Assembly: GCA_024643425.1 (NCBI GenBank) | Contig: JAHEMY010000015.1 | Coordinates: forward strand, 1-35,672 | DNA length: 35,672 nucleotides | Direction of reading: 5' to 3' | From: Flavobacteriaceae bacterium | GTDB taxonomy: Bacteria > Bacteroidota > Bacteroidia > Flavobacteriales > Flavobacteriaceae | Notes under the pieces: generated by a model | The model's database searches: none | Told to the model about the DNA's origin: nothing | The model's input: only the letters and a program-made list of their open reading frames with translations | Position numbers and translations under genes: made by a program | Shown here: piece after piece, positions 1 to 8,075 of the stretch | Layout of the letters: each line of letters starts with the position of its first letter | Position numbering within the stretch: position 1 is the first letter of the stretch

Positions 1-1869
1 AAGGAAGCCTTTCACACAGGACGTGGACGTGTAGTGATGCGAGGAAGGGCCACGTTTGAAGAAGTGGCCGGAAGAGAATGCATCATAGTTACTGAAATTC
101 CATATCAAGTGAACAAGGCGGATATGATTAAAAAGACCGCCGATCTTGTAAACGATAAGAAAATTGAGGGTATTTCGAACATTCGAGATGAATCCGACCG
201 AAAGGGAATGCGTATTGTTTATATCCTTAAGCGTGATGCGATTCCTAATATCGTATTGAATATGTTGTATAAGTACACGGCGCTTCAATCGAGTTTTAGT
301 GTGAACAATATCGCCTTGGTCAAGGGGCGTCCGCAAATGCTCAATTTAAAAGAATTGATCCATTACTTTGTGGAACACCGCCATGAGGTGGTGACACGCC
401 GTACCACCTATTTACTTCGTAAAGCTGAAGAACGAGCGCACATCCTAGAAGGATTGATTATTGCTTCCGATAATATTGATGAAGTAATTGCGCTAATTCG
501 TTCGTCTTCCAATGCGGACGAAGCGCGTGAAAAGTTGATTGAGCGTTTCAGCCTTACCGAGATTCAAGCACGGGCGATTGTTGAAATGCGATTACGTCAG
601 CTTACAGGTCTGGAGCAGGATAAACTTCGTAGTGAATATGAAGAGTTGATGAAGACCATTGATGATTACAAAGATATTTTGGCGAAAAAAGAACGCCGAA
701 TGGAAATCATTAAAACCGAGTTGGCTGAAATTAGAGAGAAATATGGGGATGCCCGTCGTTCTGAGATTGAGTATGCAGGAGGAGATGTAAGTATCACCGA
801 TTTAATTCCTGATGAGCAAGTGGTAATTACCATCTCACATGCGGGATACATCAAACGAACTTCTTTAAGTGAATACAAAACTCAGAATCGTGGGGGAGTA
901 GGGCAAAAAGCCTCGGCTACACGAAATGAAGACTTTCTTGAACATATGTTTGTGGGAACCAATCACCAGTATATGTTATTCTTTACACAAAAAGGTAAGT
1001 GTTTCTGGATGAGGGTTTTTGAGATCCCGGAGGGAAGTAGAACTTCAAAAGGAAGAGCGATTCAAAATCTTATTAATATTGAACAAGATGATAAGGTGAA
1101 AGCCTTCATTTGTACACAAGATTTAAAAGACGAAGAGTACATCAATAGCCATTATGTAATCATGGCCACCAAAAAAGGACAGGTTAAGAAAACTCCTTTA
1201 GAGCAATACTCGCGTCCTAGAACGAATGGAATTAATGCCATTACCATTAAAGACGAAGATGAGCTGTTAGAAGCTAAATTAACCACAGGAGATAGCCAGG
1301 TAATGTTGGCGGTGCGCTCCGGAAAGGCCATTCGTTTTGAGGAAGAGAAAACACGGCCAATGGGTCGGAATGCCTCGGGCGTTCGTGGAATCACCTTGGC
1401 AAATGCGAAAGATGAAGTAATTGGGATGGTGACCATTAATAATCCTCAAGAAGAATCAGTTCTCGTGGTTTCAGAGAATGGTTATGGAAAACGAACCTAT
1501 ATCGATGACCCTGAAGATGGTGAGGCTGTTTACAGAATTACCAATCGTGGTGGAAAAGGAGTGAAAACCATTTCCATTACAGAAAAAACTGGTAATTTAG
1601 TAGCCATAAAAACAGTGGTCGATTCAGACGATTTAATGATTATCAATAAATCGGGAATCGCCATTCGTATGGCAGTAGAGGATTTACGAGTAATGGGTCG
1701 AGCAACCCAAGGGGTTCGATTAATCAAAGTTCGCGAGGAAGATTCTATTGCGGCAGTGGCTAAAGTGATGCATGACGATGATGAAGTAGAAGGCCTAATT
1801 GAAGGTGAAGCTTCAGAAAATGGCACTGTGATTGATGAGAATGAATCAAATAATGATAATAACGAATAA
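1..1869 (+). CDS. gyrA: DNA gyrase subunit A (5' end outside window)
   Basis: This is the GyrA subunit of the type II topoisomerase that introduces negative supercoils. The reading frame is open from base 1 and 622 residues are visible. The missing N-terminal part would hold the winged helix, catalytic Tyr and quinolone-resistance region. The first visible residues (KEAFHTGRGRVVMRGRA) match the tower-domain region of GyrA. A long coiled-coil follows (about residues 120-240, heptad-like E/K/L-rich stretches), then the six-bladed C-terminal beta-pinwheel. A GyrA-box-like QNRGGVG lies in the first blade and a related NRGGKG in the last. The acidic tail (DDDDEVEGLIEGE and on) is usual for GyrA. 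GyrA is preferred over ParC because of the full pinwheel and acidic tail. A secreted TPR gene follows after 15 nt, so the two may be cotranscribed. Confidence 0.96.
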   Translation, partial: KEAFHTGRGRVVMRGRATFEEVAGRECIIVTEIPYQVNKADMIKKTADLVNDKKIEGISNIRDESDRKGMRIVYILKRDAIPNIVLNMLYKYTALQSSFSVNNIALVKGRPQMLNLKELIHYFVEHRHEVVTRRTTYLLRKAEERAHILEGLIIASDNIDEVIALIRSSSNADEAREKLIERFSLTEIQARAIVEMRLRQLTGLEQDKLRSEYEELMKTIDDYKDILAKKERRMEIIKTELAEIREKYGDARRSEIEYAGGDVSITDLIPDEQVVITISHAGYIKRTSLSEYKTQNRGGVGQKASATRNEDFLEHMFVGTNHQYMLFFTQKGKCFWMRVFEIPEGSRTSKGRAIQNLINIEQDDKVKAFICTQDLKDEEYINSHYVIMATKKGQVKKTPLEQYSRPRTNGINAITIKDEDELLEAKLTTGDSQVMLAVRSGKAIRFEEEKTRPMGRNASGVRGITLANAKDEVIGMVTINNPQEESVLVVSENGYGKRTYIDDPEDGEAVYRITNRGGKGVKTISITEKTGNLVAIKTVVDSDDLMIINKSGIAIRMAVEDLRVMGRATQGVRLIKVREEDSIAAVAKVMHDDDEVEGLIEGEASENGTVIDENESNNDNNE

Positions 1870-1884
1870 ATAAAATTCATTACA

Positions 1885-3153
1885 ATGAAAAAACAAGTTT
1901 TACTGGCAGGAGTACTGTTATTTTCTGTCTTTACATGGGCTCAAAAAAAAGAAATTCGCAAGGCTGATAAAGCATTGGAGGATTTAAATTATAACGAAGC
2001 CATGGCTTTCCTAGCGCAAGCAGAGCCTTTATTAGGTAGTGCGGATAAAGATTTGAAAGCTCATTATTACTTAGTCGAAGCAGAGGTACTTATGGGGCAA
2101 GCCAATAAGGTGGACGGTGCCAAACTTAAAAAAGCGGCCGAATCACTGTTAAAGGCGGAAGGATTGAATGGCGATTCTAAAATGGAGGATCGAATGGCAC
2201 AAGTGAAAGAAAAGTTGCGCATTGAGTTAGTCAATAGTGCCATTGCAGATCAAAATACTAAAAGTTACGAGTCGGCTGCCAATAAATTGAAAGAGGCTTA
2301 CAACATAAGTAAAAAGGATACTTCTTATTTATACTTTGCTGCCGGTAACTTAGTAAACGGTAAGAAATTTGACGAGGCATTAGGTATTTATGAAGAATTG
2401 ATTGGAATGGGTTATACCGGTGTTCAGGATGAATACGTGGCGACCAATAAAGAAACAGGAGAGCTAGCAACTTTTGGGTCTAAAGCGGAGCGAGATAATG
2501 CCATTAAGTTTGGTTTGTACATTAATGCGTTGGATCGTAAGAGTGAGTCGGTGGAAGCAGACTTACTGCAGAAGGTAACGCTAATTTACATAAATAAGGG
2601 AGATAATGAGAAAGCCTTATCTGTGATGGAGAAAGCTCGTGCTGCAAACCCGGATGATGTAAACTTAATGCGTTCAGAGGCCGATTTAGCTTATAAAATG
2701 GGTGATATGACCAAATACAACCGAGTGATGAACGAAGTAATTAAAACAGACCCGAACAATCCTGAGTTGTATTATAATTTAGGTGTGGGTGCTGCTCAAT
2801 TAGGGGAGAAGGAAAAAGCGCGTTCATACTATATGAAAGCACTTGAGATTAAACCTGATTATTCGTTTGCTCAAATCAATATGGCGGCCTTGATTCTAGA
2901 AGGGGAAAGCGTTATTGTTGAAGAAATGAACGGACTTGGAAATTCCCGAGCAGACAATGCCCGCTATGACGAATTGAAGGAAAAGCGTCAAAATATGTAT
3001 AGAGAGGCGATGCCATATTTGGAGAAAGCTTCGGCTTCTACGCCAGATAATGCAGAAATTATTCGAACCTTAATGAATATTTATAGTCAGGTTGGAGAAG
3101 ATGCAAAATTCAAAGCAACAAAAGCGAAACTTGAAGCGCTTGAAGGAAATTAA
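1885..3153 (+). CDS. Secreted/periplasmic TPR-repeat protein
   Basis: A 422-residue protein with a clear Sec signal peptide (MKKQVLLAGVLLFSVFTWAQ, cleavage likely after Ala19). The rest is alpha-helical with tetratricopeptide repeats. The best ones are around residues 245-340, with the pattern of small and aromatic residues seen in NPELYYNLGVGAAQLGEKEK and the following KALEIKPDY. TPR arrays are protein-docking scaffolds, so it probably works in the periplasm or on the envelope, but its partner is unknown. It starts 15 nt after gyrA, with no promoter visible in the gap, and ends at a strong hairpin terminator shared with the convergent gene. Gene position downstream of gyrA does not reveal its job. 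Confidence 0.85.
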   Translation: MKKQVLLAGVLLFSVFTWAQKKEIRKADKALEDLNYNEAMAFLAQAEPLLGSADKDLKAHYYLVEAEVLMGQANKVDGAKLKKAAESLLKAEGLNGDSKMEDRMAQVKEKLRIELVNSAIADQNTKSYESAANKLKEAYNISKKDTSYLYFAAGNLVNGKKFDEALGIYEELIGMGYTGVQDEYVATNKETGELATFGSKAERDNAIKFGLYINALDRKSESVEADLLQKVTLIYINKGDNEKALSVMEKARAANPDDVNLMRSEADLAYKMGDMTKYNRVMNEVIKTDPNNPELYYNLGVGAAQLGEKEKARSYYMKALEIKPDYSFAQINMAALILEGESVIVEEMNGLGNSRADNARYDELKEKRQNMYREAMPYLEKASASTPDNAEIIRTLMNIYSQVGEDAKFKATKAKLEALEGN

Positions 3154-3170
3154 TCCGATGCATAAATAAC

Positions 3171-3201
3171 AAAAAAGGCTTCCAATTTGGAAGCCTTTTT
3201 T
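3171..3201. terminator. Bidirectional intrinsic terminator
   Basis: An A6 run, a GGCTTCC/GGAAGCC stem with an AATTT loop, and a T6 run. The A and T runs pair with each other, so it can work in both directions. It lies between the convergent TPR gene (+) and the NlpC/P60 gene (-). Confidence 0.9.
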
Positions 3202-3202
3202 A

Positions 3203-3952
3203 TTAGACGATTTTTTTTATCACACGCAGTTTATGGGAGTGTTTTCGGGTATCGGTATTAAATATGCCGGTATGGTCCAGATGGTCGATTCGAACTTTAC
3301 CATGTGCATGAATGATGCGATGGTCTTCCATAATAATTCCAACATGAATAATCGACCCTTCATGGTTGTCGAAAAATGCTAAATCCCCTGGCTCACTTTC
3401 CTCTATAAAACTTAGCGCCTCACCTTGCGTTGCTTGGTCCTTGGCGTCACGTAGTAATTGATATCCGTTAAGCTGATAGACCATCTGGGTGAGCCCACTG
3501 CAATCAATTCCAAAGGGAGATTTTCCGCCCCATAAATAAGGACTGTTCAAAAAGCTAAGAGCAGTTTCTATCAAATGCTTTTTTGTATGTTTTCCTGAAA
3601 CTACCGATCCGTCATAATGGTGATTCAATAGCGAAGTTCCATGTAATGAACTTCCTATTGGGATGGTAAGCAATTCTCCGTTTTGGGTTGAAATTAAATT
3701 TACCAAATCGGCAGCATATTCCGGTAATGCTTTTGAAACAGTAAGGTGGTCTTCTTCTGAGATCTCAAAATATTGTTTGTTATCAATCCAGCCTTCATAG
3801 CGATCGAAATCTAGTCGAATACGGCTCCATTTGCTGCGGTGGTCCAGTACTTTGAACGACTGCCCATAAAGCACCTGGCTCACCATTTCGGAGGCATCGG
3901 AAGGCTCGAAACGCAAAGGAATAATACTGAGATTGCAAATACCGTATTTCAT
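3203..3952 (-). CDS. NlpC/P60 family cell-wall endopeptidase with N-terminal SH3-like domains
   Basis: A 249-residue cysteine peptidase of the NlpC/P60 (C40) family, whose members cut the gamma-D-Glu to diamino-acid bond of peptidoglycan stem peptides. Residues 1 to about 110 look like two bacterial SH3 modules (V/I-L-Y-G-Q-S-F-K-V-L, W-S-R-I-R, Y-E-G-W-I-D). The catalytic domain starts near residue 125 and has Cys151 in the DCSGLTQ motif, His203 in HVGIIM and His215 as the third active-site residue. No signal peptide is evident, which fits a cytoplasmic muropeptide-recycling enzyme of the YkfC type better than a secreted hydrolase. It lies 15 nt downstream of the thiolase gene on the same strand and is probably cotranscribed with it. 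The family is clear; substrate and location are inferred. Confidence 0.88.
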   Translation of the reverse strand: MKYGICNLSIIPLRFEPSDASEMVSQVLYGQSFKVLDHRSKWSRIRLDFDRYEGWIDNKQYFEISEEDHLTVSKALPEYAADLVNLISTQNGELLTIPIGSSLHGTSLLNHHYDGSVVSGKHTKKHLIETALSFLNSPYLWGGKSPFGIDCSGLTQMVYQLNGYQLLRDAKDQATQGEALSFIEESEPGDLAFFDNHEGSIIHVGIIMEDHRIIHAHGKVRIDHLDHTGIFNTDTRKHSHKLRVIKKIV

Positions 3953-3967
3953 TAAGCTGGCAGCCTG

Positions 3968-5146
3968 TTAAGCTCGTTCAATCACCATGGCCGAAGCTCC
4001 ACCACCTCCATTGCAAATGGCTGCAGCGCCTAACTTGGCGTTTTGTTGTTGTAAAACGTTTAACAATGTAATCACGATTCGAACGCCACTGCAACCTAAT
4101 GGGTGCCCTAATGAAACGGCACCACCATTCACATTCACGTTAGAATCATTAAGGCCTAGGATTTTCATATTGGCTAATCCTACTACGGAAAACGCTTCGT
4201 TAAATTCAAAGAATTCTATATCTTCCAAATTAACATTGGCTTTTGCTAGGGCCTTAGGAAGGGCTTTGGCAGGCGCCGTAGTGAACCATTCCGGTTCTTG
4301 CGCGGCATCGGCATAACTTTTTATAAATGCAAGTGGCTCAAGACCTAATTCCTTTGCCTTTTCTTCACTCATAAGAACCATAGCGCCGGCACCATCGTTG
4401 ATGGTAGATGCATTGGCAGCCGTAACGGTACCGTCTTTTGTAAAAGCAGGACGTAAGGAAGGAATCTTGTCCATTCGTACGTTCTTGTATTCTTCATCTT
4501 CGGAAACAACTATAGGTTCTCCGCGTCGCTGAGGCACTTCCACAGAAATAACTTCGTTTGCGAATTTCCCTTCTTTCCAAGCTTTTGCCGAGCGTTCATA
4601 AGATTGAACCGCAAAAGCATCTTGATCTTCTCTTGAAAATTTATATTCGGTAGCGCAGGCATCTGCACAAACTCCCATGGCATTTTGGTCGTACGCATCG
4701 ACCAGTCCATCTTTCTGCATTCCATCGACCATAGTTACCGGGCCAAACTTCTGTCCATTTCTCATATGGACATAGTGCGGGATATTGCTCATGCTTTCCA
4801 TTCCTCCTGCAACCACAACATCAGCATCACCCAAAGCAATTGCTTGAGCTCCTTGCATTAAAGCTTTCATCCCTGAGGCACAAACTTTATTAACCGTTGT
4901 ACAAGGAACTGTATTCGGAATCCCTGCGCCAAGGGCAGCCTGACGGGCAGGTGCTTGTCCTACACCGGCTTGAACCACATTTCCCATATAAACTTCAGAA
5001 ACTTGACTAGGATCCAGATTGATTTTTTGAAGCGCCCCTTTAATGGCGGCACTTCCTAGTTGAGCGGCAGTCAGACTGGACAAACTTCCCATAAAACTTC
5101 CTATGGGGGTTCTTACAGCTGAAACGATAACTACTTTATGATGCAT
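3968..5146 (-). CDS. Acetyl-CoA C-acetyltransferase (thiolase)
   Basis: A 392-residue thiolase that reversibly condenses two acetyl-CoA to acetoacetyl-CoA, or cleaves 3-ketoacyl-CoA. It has the three hallmark residues: nucleophile Cys89 in NKVCASGMKA, His348 in the GHPLG motif, and Cys378 in CNGGGGAS. Length and residue numbers equal those of the classical biosynthetic thiolase of Zoogloea. This favours the short-chain acetyl-CoA acetyltransferase type, although beta-oxidation thiolases are related. Its own promoter is visible upstream. No other fatty-acid or ketone genes adjoin it; the only partner is the NlpC/P60 gene downstream, which is not functionally related in any obvious way. Confidence 0.93.
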   Translation of the reverse strand: MHHKVVIVSAVRTPIGSFMGSLSSLTAAQLGSAAIKGALQKINLDPSQVSEVYMGNVVQAGVGQAPARQAALGAGIPNTVPCTTVNKVCASGMKALMQGAQAIALGDADVVVAGGMESMSNIPHYVHMRNGQKFGPVTMVDGMQKDGLVDAYDQNAMGVCADACATEYKFSREDQDAFAVQSYERSAKAWKEGKFANEVISVEVPQRRGEPIVVSEDEEYKNVRMDKIPSLRPAFTKDGTVTAANASTINDGAGAMVLMSEEKAKELGLEPLAFIKSYADAAQEPEWFTTAPAKALPKALAKANVNLEDIEFFEFNEAFSVVGLANMKILGLNDSNVNVNGGAVSLGHPLGCSGVRIVITLLNVLQQQNAKLGAAAICNGGGGASAMVIERA

Positions 5147-5174
5147 GAGTATATGTTTAATTCGAATAGTGTTG

Positions 5175-5205
5175 CAAAATTACATATTATAAATGAATTA
5201 TTCAG
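5175..5205 (-). promoter_or_regulatory. Bacteroidota-type promoter of the thiolase gene
   Basis: Read on the minus strand, TAATTTTG matches the TAnnTTTG -7 box exactly. A CTG (consensus TTG) stands 20 nt upstream as a weak -33 box. It sits about 30 nt ahead of the ATG. Confidence 0.5.
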
Positions 5206-5222
5206 GATGCGAATTCCTTTGC

Positions 5223-5254
5223 TTGGGATAAATGAAAGCTTATTCATACCTTTA
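5223..5254 (+). promoter_or_regulatory. Candidate promoter of the 7TM-HD gene
   Basis: TTG, then 21 nt, then TACCTTTA, which is seven of eight bases of TAnnTTTG. The start ATG is only 19 nt further on, implying a short leader. It shares the 127-nt divergent region with the thiolase promoter. Confidence 0.45.
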
Positions 5255-5273
5255 CTTTTCGATCCCTTTCTAA

Positions 5274-7313
5274 ATGAAAAACTTACTCGTTTTCTTAACT
5301 AAAAATCAGTCCTCGATTTACAAGGTATTTTTATTTTTAGTTTCCACCGTATTGGTTATTTACCTTTTACCAAAAGGCGGCCAGTTCAAATATAACTTCC
5401 AAAAAGGAAAGCCATGGCAATACGAAAATCTGTATGCGCCATTCAATTTTACCATAAAGAAAAGCAGGGAGACGATAGAAAAAGAGGAACAAGACATTCG
5501 ATCCAGTGTTGTTCCATTTTTTGATCTGGAGAAGGAGGTTTCTATTAATGCGTTTCAAGCGTTTTCAGCGCAAATTGAAACCGCTTATGTTGACAGCCTG
5601 TATACTACTCCAAAAGTAATTGCCAAGGAAATTGGATTAAATATTATAAATAGTGTTTATCAAGTTGGCGTAATTAATGAGAATGCCTCGTTCAATTCGG
5701 AGCAGCTTATTTATGTCAAGGACGACACCAATGTGAGCGAGCATGTGTTCTCCCAGGTCTTTAAAAAGGACCAGCTTTCCTATGTAATCGACGAGCGCAC
5801 AACCAATTTTAAAGATATCCGTCCCTTATTAAGTGAATTGCTTTCTACTGTGATTATCGCGAATGTGAGTTACAACTCAAGGCTTACAGAGACAACAGTT
5901 GAATCGATGATCAAAGAGATCAATCCTAATAAAGGGATTGTAGAGAAAGGTTCGCGCATTATTGCGAAAGGAGAAGTTGTTGAAGGGGAGAAGTACCAGA
6001 TTTTGAATTCCTTGAAAGAACAATTCCAGAGCCAGGTTTGGAGTCAGAATAACTATTACTGGTTGGTGCTAGGCTATTCGTTATTGGTTTCGCTTGTTTT
6101 CATAATGTTGTTTTTATTCTTAAGAATGTATCGCGATGTGATTTATCAGAATAACACCAAGGTGAGTTTCATCTTTTTTAATGTGATTGTGATGGTGTTT
6201 ATAACCACCATGGTTGTAAAGTATGACACTACCTACATTTATGTGATTCCCTTGTGTATATTGCCTATTATCCTGAAAAGCTTTTTCGATGCGCGTTTGG
6301 GACTTTTTGTTCATGTGCTTACCATCTTGTTGTTAGGATTTATTGTCCCGAACAGCTTTGAATTTATGTTTCTGCAAATCATTGCTGGGATTGTTACCAT
6401 ATTAACGGTTTCAGAGTTATACAAACGTGCTAATTTATTTGTTTCGGTAGGGCAGATTACGCTAATTTATATTGTAGGATACTTTGCCTTTTACATTATT
6501 CAAGAAGGGAATGTTCAGCAAATATCGTGGGAGACCTTTCTGTATTTTGTGATTTGTGGCTTGCTGACATTATTTGCCTTTCCTTTGATTTATGCCTATG
6601 AAAAAATGTTCGGACTTGTTTCTGAGGTATCCTTATTGGAATTGAGTAATACTAATTCCGATTTAATGAAGGAACTTTCGAACAAGGCTCCCGGTACATT
6701 CCATCACTCGCTGAATGTGGCAAATTTATCGGAAGCAGCTGCCAATGAGATTGGGGCGAATTCGATGTTGGTGAGGGTAGGAGCGTTGTATCACGACATT
6801 GGCAAGATGAGCAACCCGACCAATTTCACCGAAAACCAAATGAATCTGATAAATACCTTAGACGAGTTGGCACCTAAGGAAAGTGCGAAAATTATTATCG
6901 ATCACGTGATTAAAGGAATTGAAATTGCACGAAAGAATAAGCTTCCGGACCGCATCATCGATTTCATACGAACGCATCACGGTACCAATACGGTGTATTA
7001 TTTTTATAAAAAGGAACAAGAATTAAGTGGTAATGCCAATCCGGACGATTTCAGGTATCCGGGTCCGAAACCCTTTTCTAAAGAAACGGCAATCTTAATG
7101 ATGGCGGATAGTGTAGAAGCGGCTAGCAAGAGTTTAAAGGAGCCAACTTCCTCGAAGATAGATACTTTCGTGGAGAATATTATTAATTCACAGATGGAGA
7201 ATGGGCAGTTTATTAATGCCAATATTACCTTCAAGGAAATAGAGACCATCAAGAAGGTTTTGAAAAAGAAATTGAATAACATGTATCATTTGCGGGTGGA
7301 ATATCCTGAATAA
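5274..7313 (+). CDS. 7TM-HD domain phosphodiesterase (PgpH-type, probable c-di-AMP hydrolase)
   Basis: A 679-residue membrane protein with the domain order of the PgpH/YqfF family. There is an N-terminal membrane anchor (about 17-35), a large extracytoplasmic region (about 36-260), seven hydrophobic helices (about 265-455) and a cytoplasmic HD hydrolase domain. Metal ligands are visible: HH at 477-478 in GTFHHSLNVA, the HD pair at 507-508 in YHDIGKM, and later HH in RTHHGTN. Characterised relatives degrade cyclic di-AMP to pApA. The substrate here is inferred from family membership. It is a monocistronic gene followed by a tRNA unit. I see no c-di-AMP cyclase in the window. Confidence 0.9.
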   Translation: MKNLLVFLTKNQSSIYKVFLFLVSTVLVIYLLPKGGQFKYNFQKGKPWQYENLYAPFNFTIKKSRETIEKEEQDIRSSVVPFFDLEKEVSINAFQAFSAQIETAYVDSLYTTPKVIAKEIGLNIINSVYQVGVINENASFNSEQLIYVKDDTNVSEHVFSQVFKKDQLSYVIDERTTNFKDIRPLLSELLSTVIIANVSYNSRLTETTVESMIKEINPNKGIVEKGSRIIAKGEVVEGEKYQILNSLKEQFQSQVWSQNNYYWLVLGYSLLVSLVFIMLFLFLRMYRDVIYQNNTKVSFIFFNVIVMVFITTMVVKYDTTYIYVIPLCILPIILKSFFDARLGLFVHVLTILLLGFIVPNSFEFMFLQIIAGIVTILTVSELYKRANLFVSVGQITLIYIVGYFAFYIIQEGNVQQISWETFLYFVICGLLTLFAFPLIYAYEKMFGLVSEVSLLELSNTNSDLMKELSNKAPGTFHHSLNVANLSEAAANEIGANSMLVRVGALYHDIGKMSNPTNFTENQMNLINTLDELAPKESAKIIIDHVIKGIEIARKNKLPDRIIDFIRTHHGTNTVYYFYKKEQELSGNANPDDFRYPGPKPFSKETAILMMADSVEAASKSLKEPTSSKIDTFVENIINSQMENGQFINANITFKEIETIKKVLKKKLNNMYHLRVEYPE

Positions 7314-7354
7314 CAATACTTATCAAAAAAAACATAAAAAACGCCTTCATTTTT

Positions 7355-7385
7355 TTGTGTTATTGAGTAATTAAAAATACATTTG
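7355..7385 (+). promoter_or_regulatory. Promoter of the tRNA-Ser/tRNA-Pro unit
   Basis: TTG, exactly 20 nt, then TACATTTG, a perfect match to the Bacteroidota TTG-N20-TAnnTTTG promoter. Transcription would start near 7392, about 32 nt ahead of tRNA-Ser. The same layout, including TTGTG at -33, precedes tRNA-Arg. Confidence 0.75.
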
Positions 7386-7423
7386 CATCCGCATTGAAAA
7401 ATGCACGATCTTACAGATTGACA

Positions 7424-7507
7424 GGAGAGGTGCCAGAGTGGTAATGGAGCAGATTGCTAATCTGTCAACGGGTAACCGTTGCCAGGGTTCGAATCCCTGT
7501 CTCTCCG
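7424..7507 (+). tRNA. tRNA-Ser (anticodon GCU)
   Basis: A type II tRNA. The acceptor GGAGAGG pairs with TCTCTCC (one G-U). The anticodon stem GCAGA/TCTGT carries loop TTGCTAA with anticodon GCT, reading AGC/AGU codons. A long variable arm (AACGGGTAACCGTT) and the T-arm CAGGGTTCGAATCCCTG follow. The discriminator is G and the 3' CCA is not encoded in full. It is cotranscribed with tRNA-Pro, 36 nt downstream. Confidence 0.97.
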
Positions 7508-7543
7508 CAAGTGAAAAAGTGAATTAACAGCCTAGCTGTTTCA

Positions 7544-7621
7544 CGGGGTGTAGCGTAGCCCGGTTATCGCGCCTGCTTTGGGAGCAGGAGGTCGCAGGTT
7601 CGAATCCTGCCACCCCGACCA
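7544..7621 (+). tRNA. tRNA-Pro (anticodon UGG)
   Basis: Acceptor CGGGGTG pairs with CACCCCG. The anticodon stem CCTGC/GCAGG carries loop TTTGGGA with anticodon TGG. The T-arm is GCAGGTTCGAATCCTGC. The discriminator A is followed by an encoded CCA (7619-7621), unlike tRNA-Ser and tRNA-Arg in this window. Confidence 0.97.
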
Positions 7622-7626
7622 ACAGA

Positions 7627-7656
7627 AGCCCAGCATAGAAGTGCTGGGCTTTTTTA
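7627..7656 (+). terminator. Intrinsic terminator of the tRNA-Ser/Pro unit
   Basis: Nine-bp stem AGCCCAGCA/TGCTGGGCT with a 6-nt loop followed by T6. The U-tract continues as TTTTTTATTTC, which is complementary to an A-rich arm about 30 nt downstream. Confidence 0.9.
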
Positions 7657-7775
7657 TTTCCACAAAGCAAAAGCTTGCTTTATGCTGCCTTGGAAATAAA
7701 AAAGAACATAAACGCGCAGCGTTTAGGGTTTTTGTTGAGCACCGACCCCACTTCAGGATCAACGCAGTAAATCCT
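7649..7775 (+). repeat. Post-tRNA structured element (single copy, behind tRNA-Pro)
   Basis: A non-coding stretch that begins in the terminator's U-tract. A perfect 14-bp inverted repeat, CTTTTTTATTTCCA (7649-7662) and TGGAAATAAAAAAG (7691-7704), encloses a smaller AAAGCAA/TTGCTTT hairpin. Next come a 7-bp hairpin TAAACGC-GCA-GCGTTTA (7709-7725), a 29-nt spacer, and AGGAT (7755-7759) pairing with ATCCT (7771-7775). The same order of parts, with different bases, occurs in each 102-bp repeat behind tRNA-Arg. Function unknown. On the minus strand the 7-bp hairpin is followed by TTTTTTATTTC, so it could also act as a reverse-facing terminator. Confidence 0.6.
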
Positions 7776-7885
7776 TAGGAGTATTTTCGTAAATTGGGGG
7801 ATAGAGTCAATATTAAGTTTGAATAACTCATTTCTTAAATTAAACTTTAATTATTTGAAGATTACATTTTGCTTTATCCTATGCA

Positions 7886-8044
7886 GGTCGCGTCAGTGAT
7901 GGCGCTTATTTTGTGAACGAATTGGTCAAGTCAGACCCAAGATTACCGTTTGGTGGAACCAAAAAATCAGGCTATGGACGTGAGTTAGCAAAGGATGGGA
8001 TGATGGAGTTCGTCAATCGAAAGACTGTTTATGTAAAAAAATAA
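7886..8044 (+). pseudogene. 3' remnant of an NAD(P)-dependent succinate-semialdehyde/aldehyde dehydrogenase gene
   Basis: The frame ending at the TAA of 8042-8044 encodes the C-terminal ~50 residues of a succinate-semialdehyde dehydrogenase-type enzyme. It includes VKSDPRLPFGG, KKSGYGREL and the ending EFVNRKTVYVKK. The frame is open only from 7859 (in-frame TGA at 7856). No start codon precedes the homology, and the catalytic Cys/Glu and NAD-binding parts are absent. It is therefore a truncated remnant that cannot form an enzyme. The conserved residues are intact, which suggests a fairly recent deletion or recombination. It lies between a tRNA locus and the MscS gene, a typical position for rearrangement. 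Confidence 0.8.
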
Positions 8045-8075
8045 TAGACCGCTTATTAATTTGACATTTAAATCT

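Noticed and set aside
7541-7762. Minus-strand frame over tRNA-Pro ending in GWQDSNLRPPAPKAG-type sequence
   Set aside because: This is the well-known spurious translation of the antisense strand of tRNA-Pro.
7578-7778. Plus-strand 66-codon frame starting inside tRNA-Pro
   Set aside because: It starts within the tRNA and crosses the terminator and hairpins. The coding potential is not convincing.
7511-7860. tRNA-flanking genomic island with attachment-site repeats
   Set aside because: No integrase and no direct repeat of a tRNA 3' end were found in the window. Only the dehydrogenase remnant hints at rearrangement.
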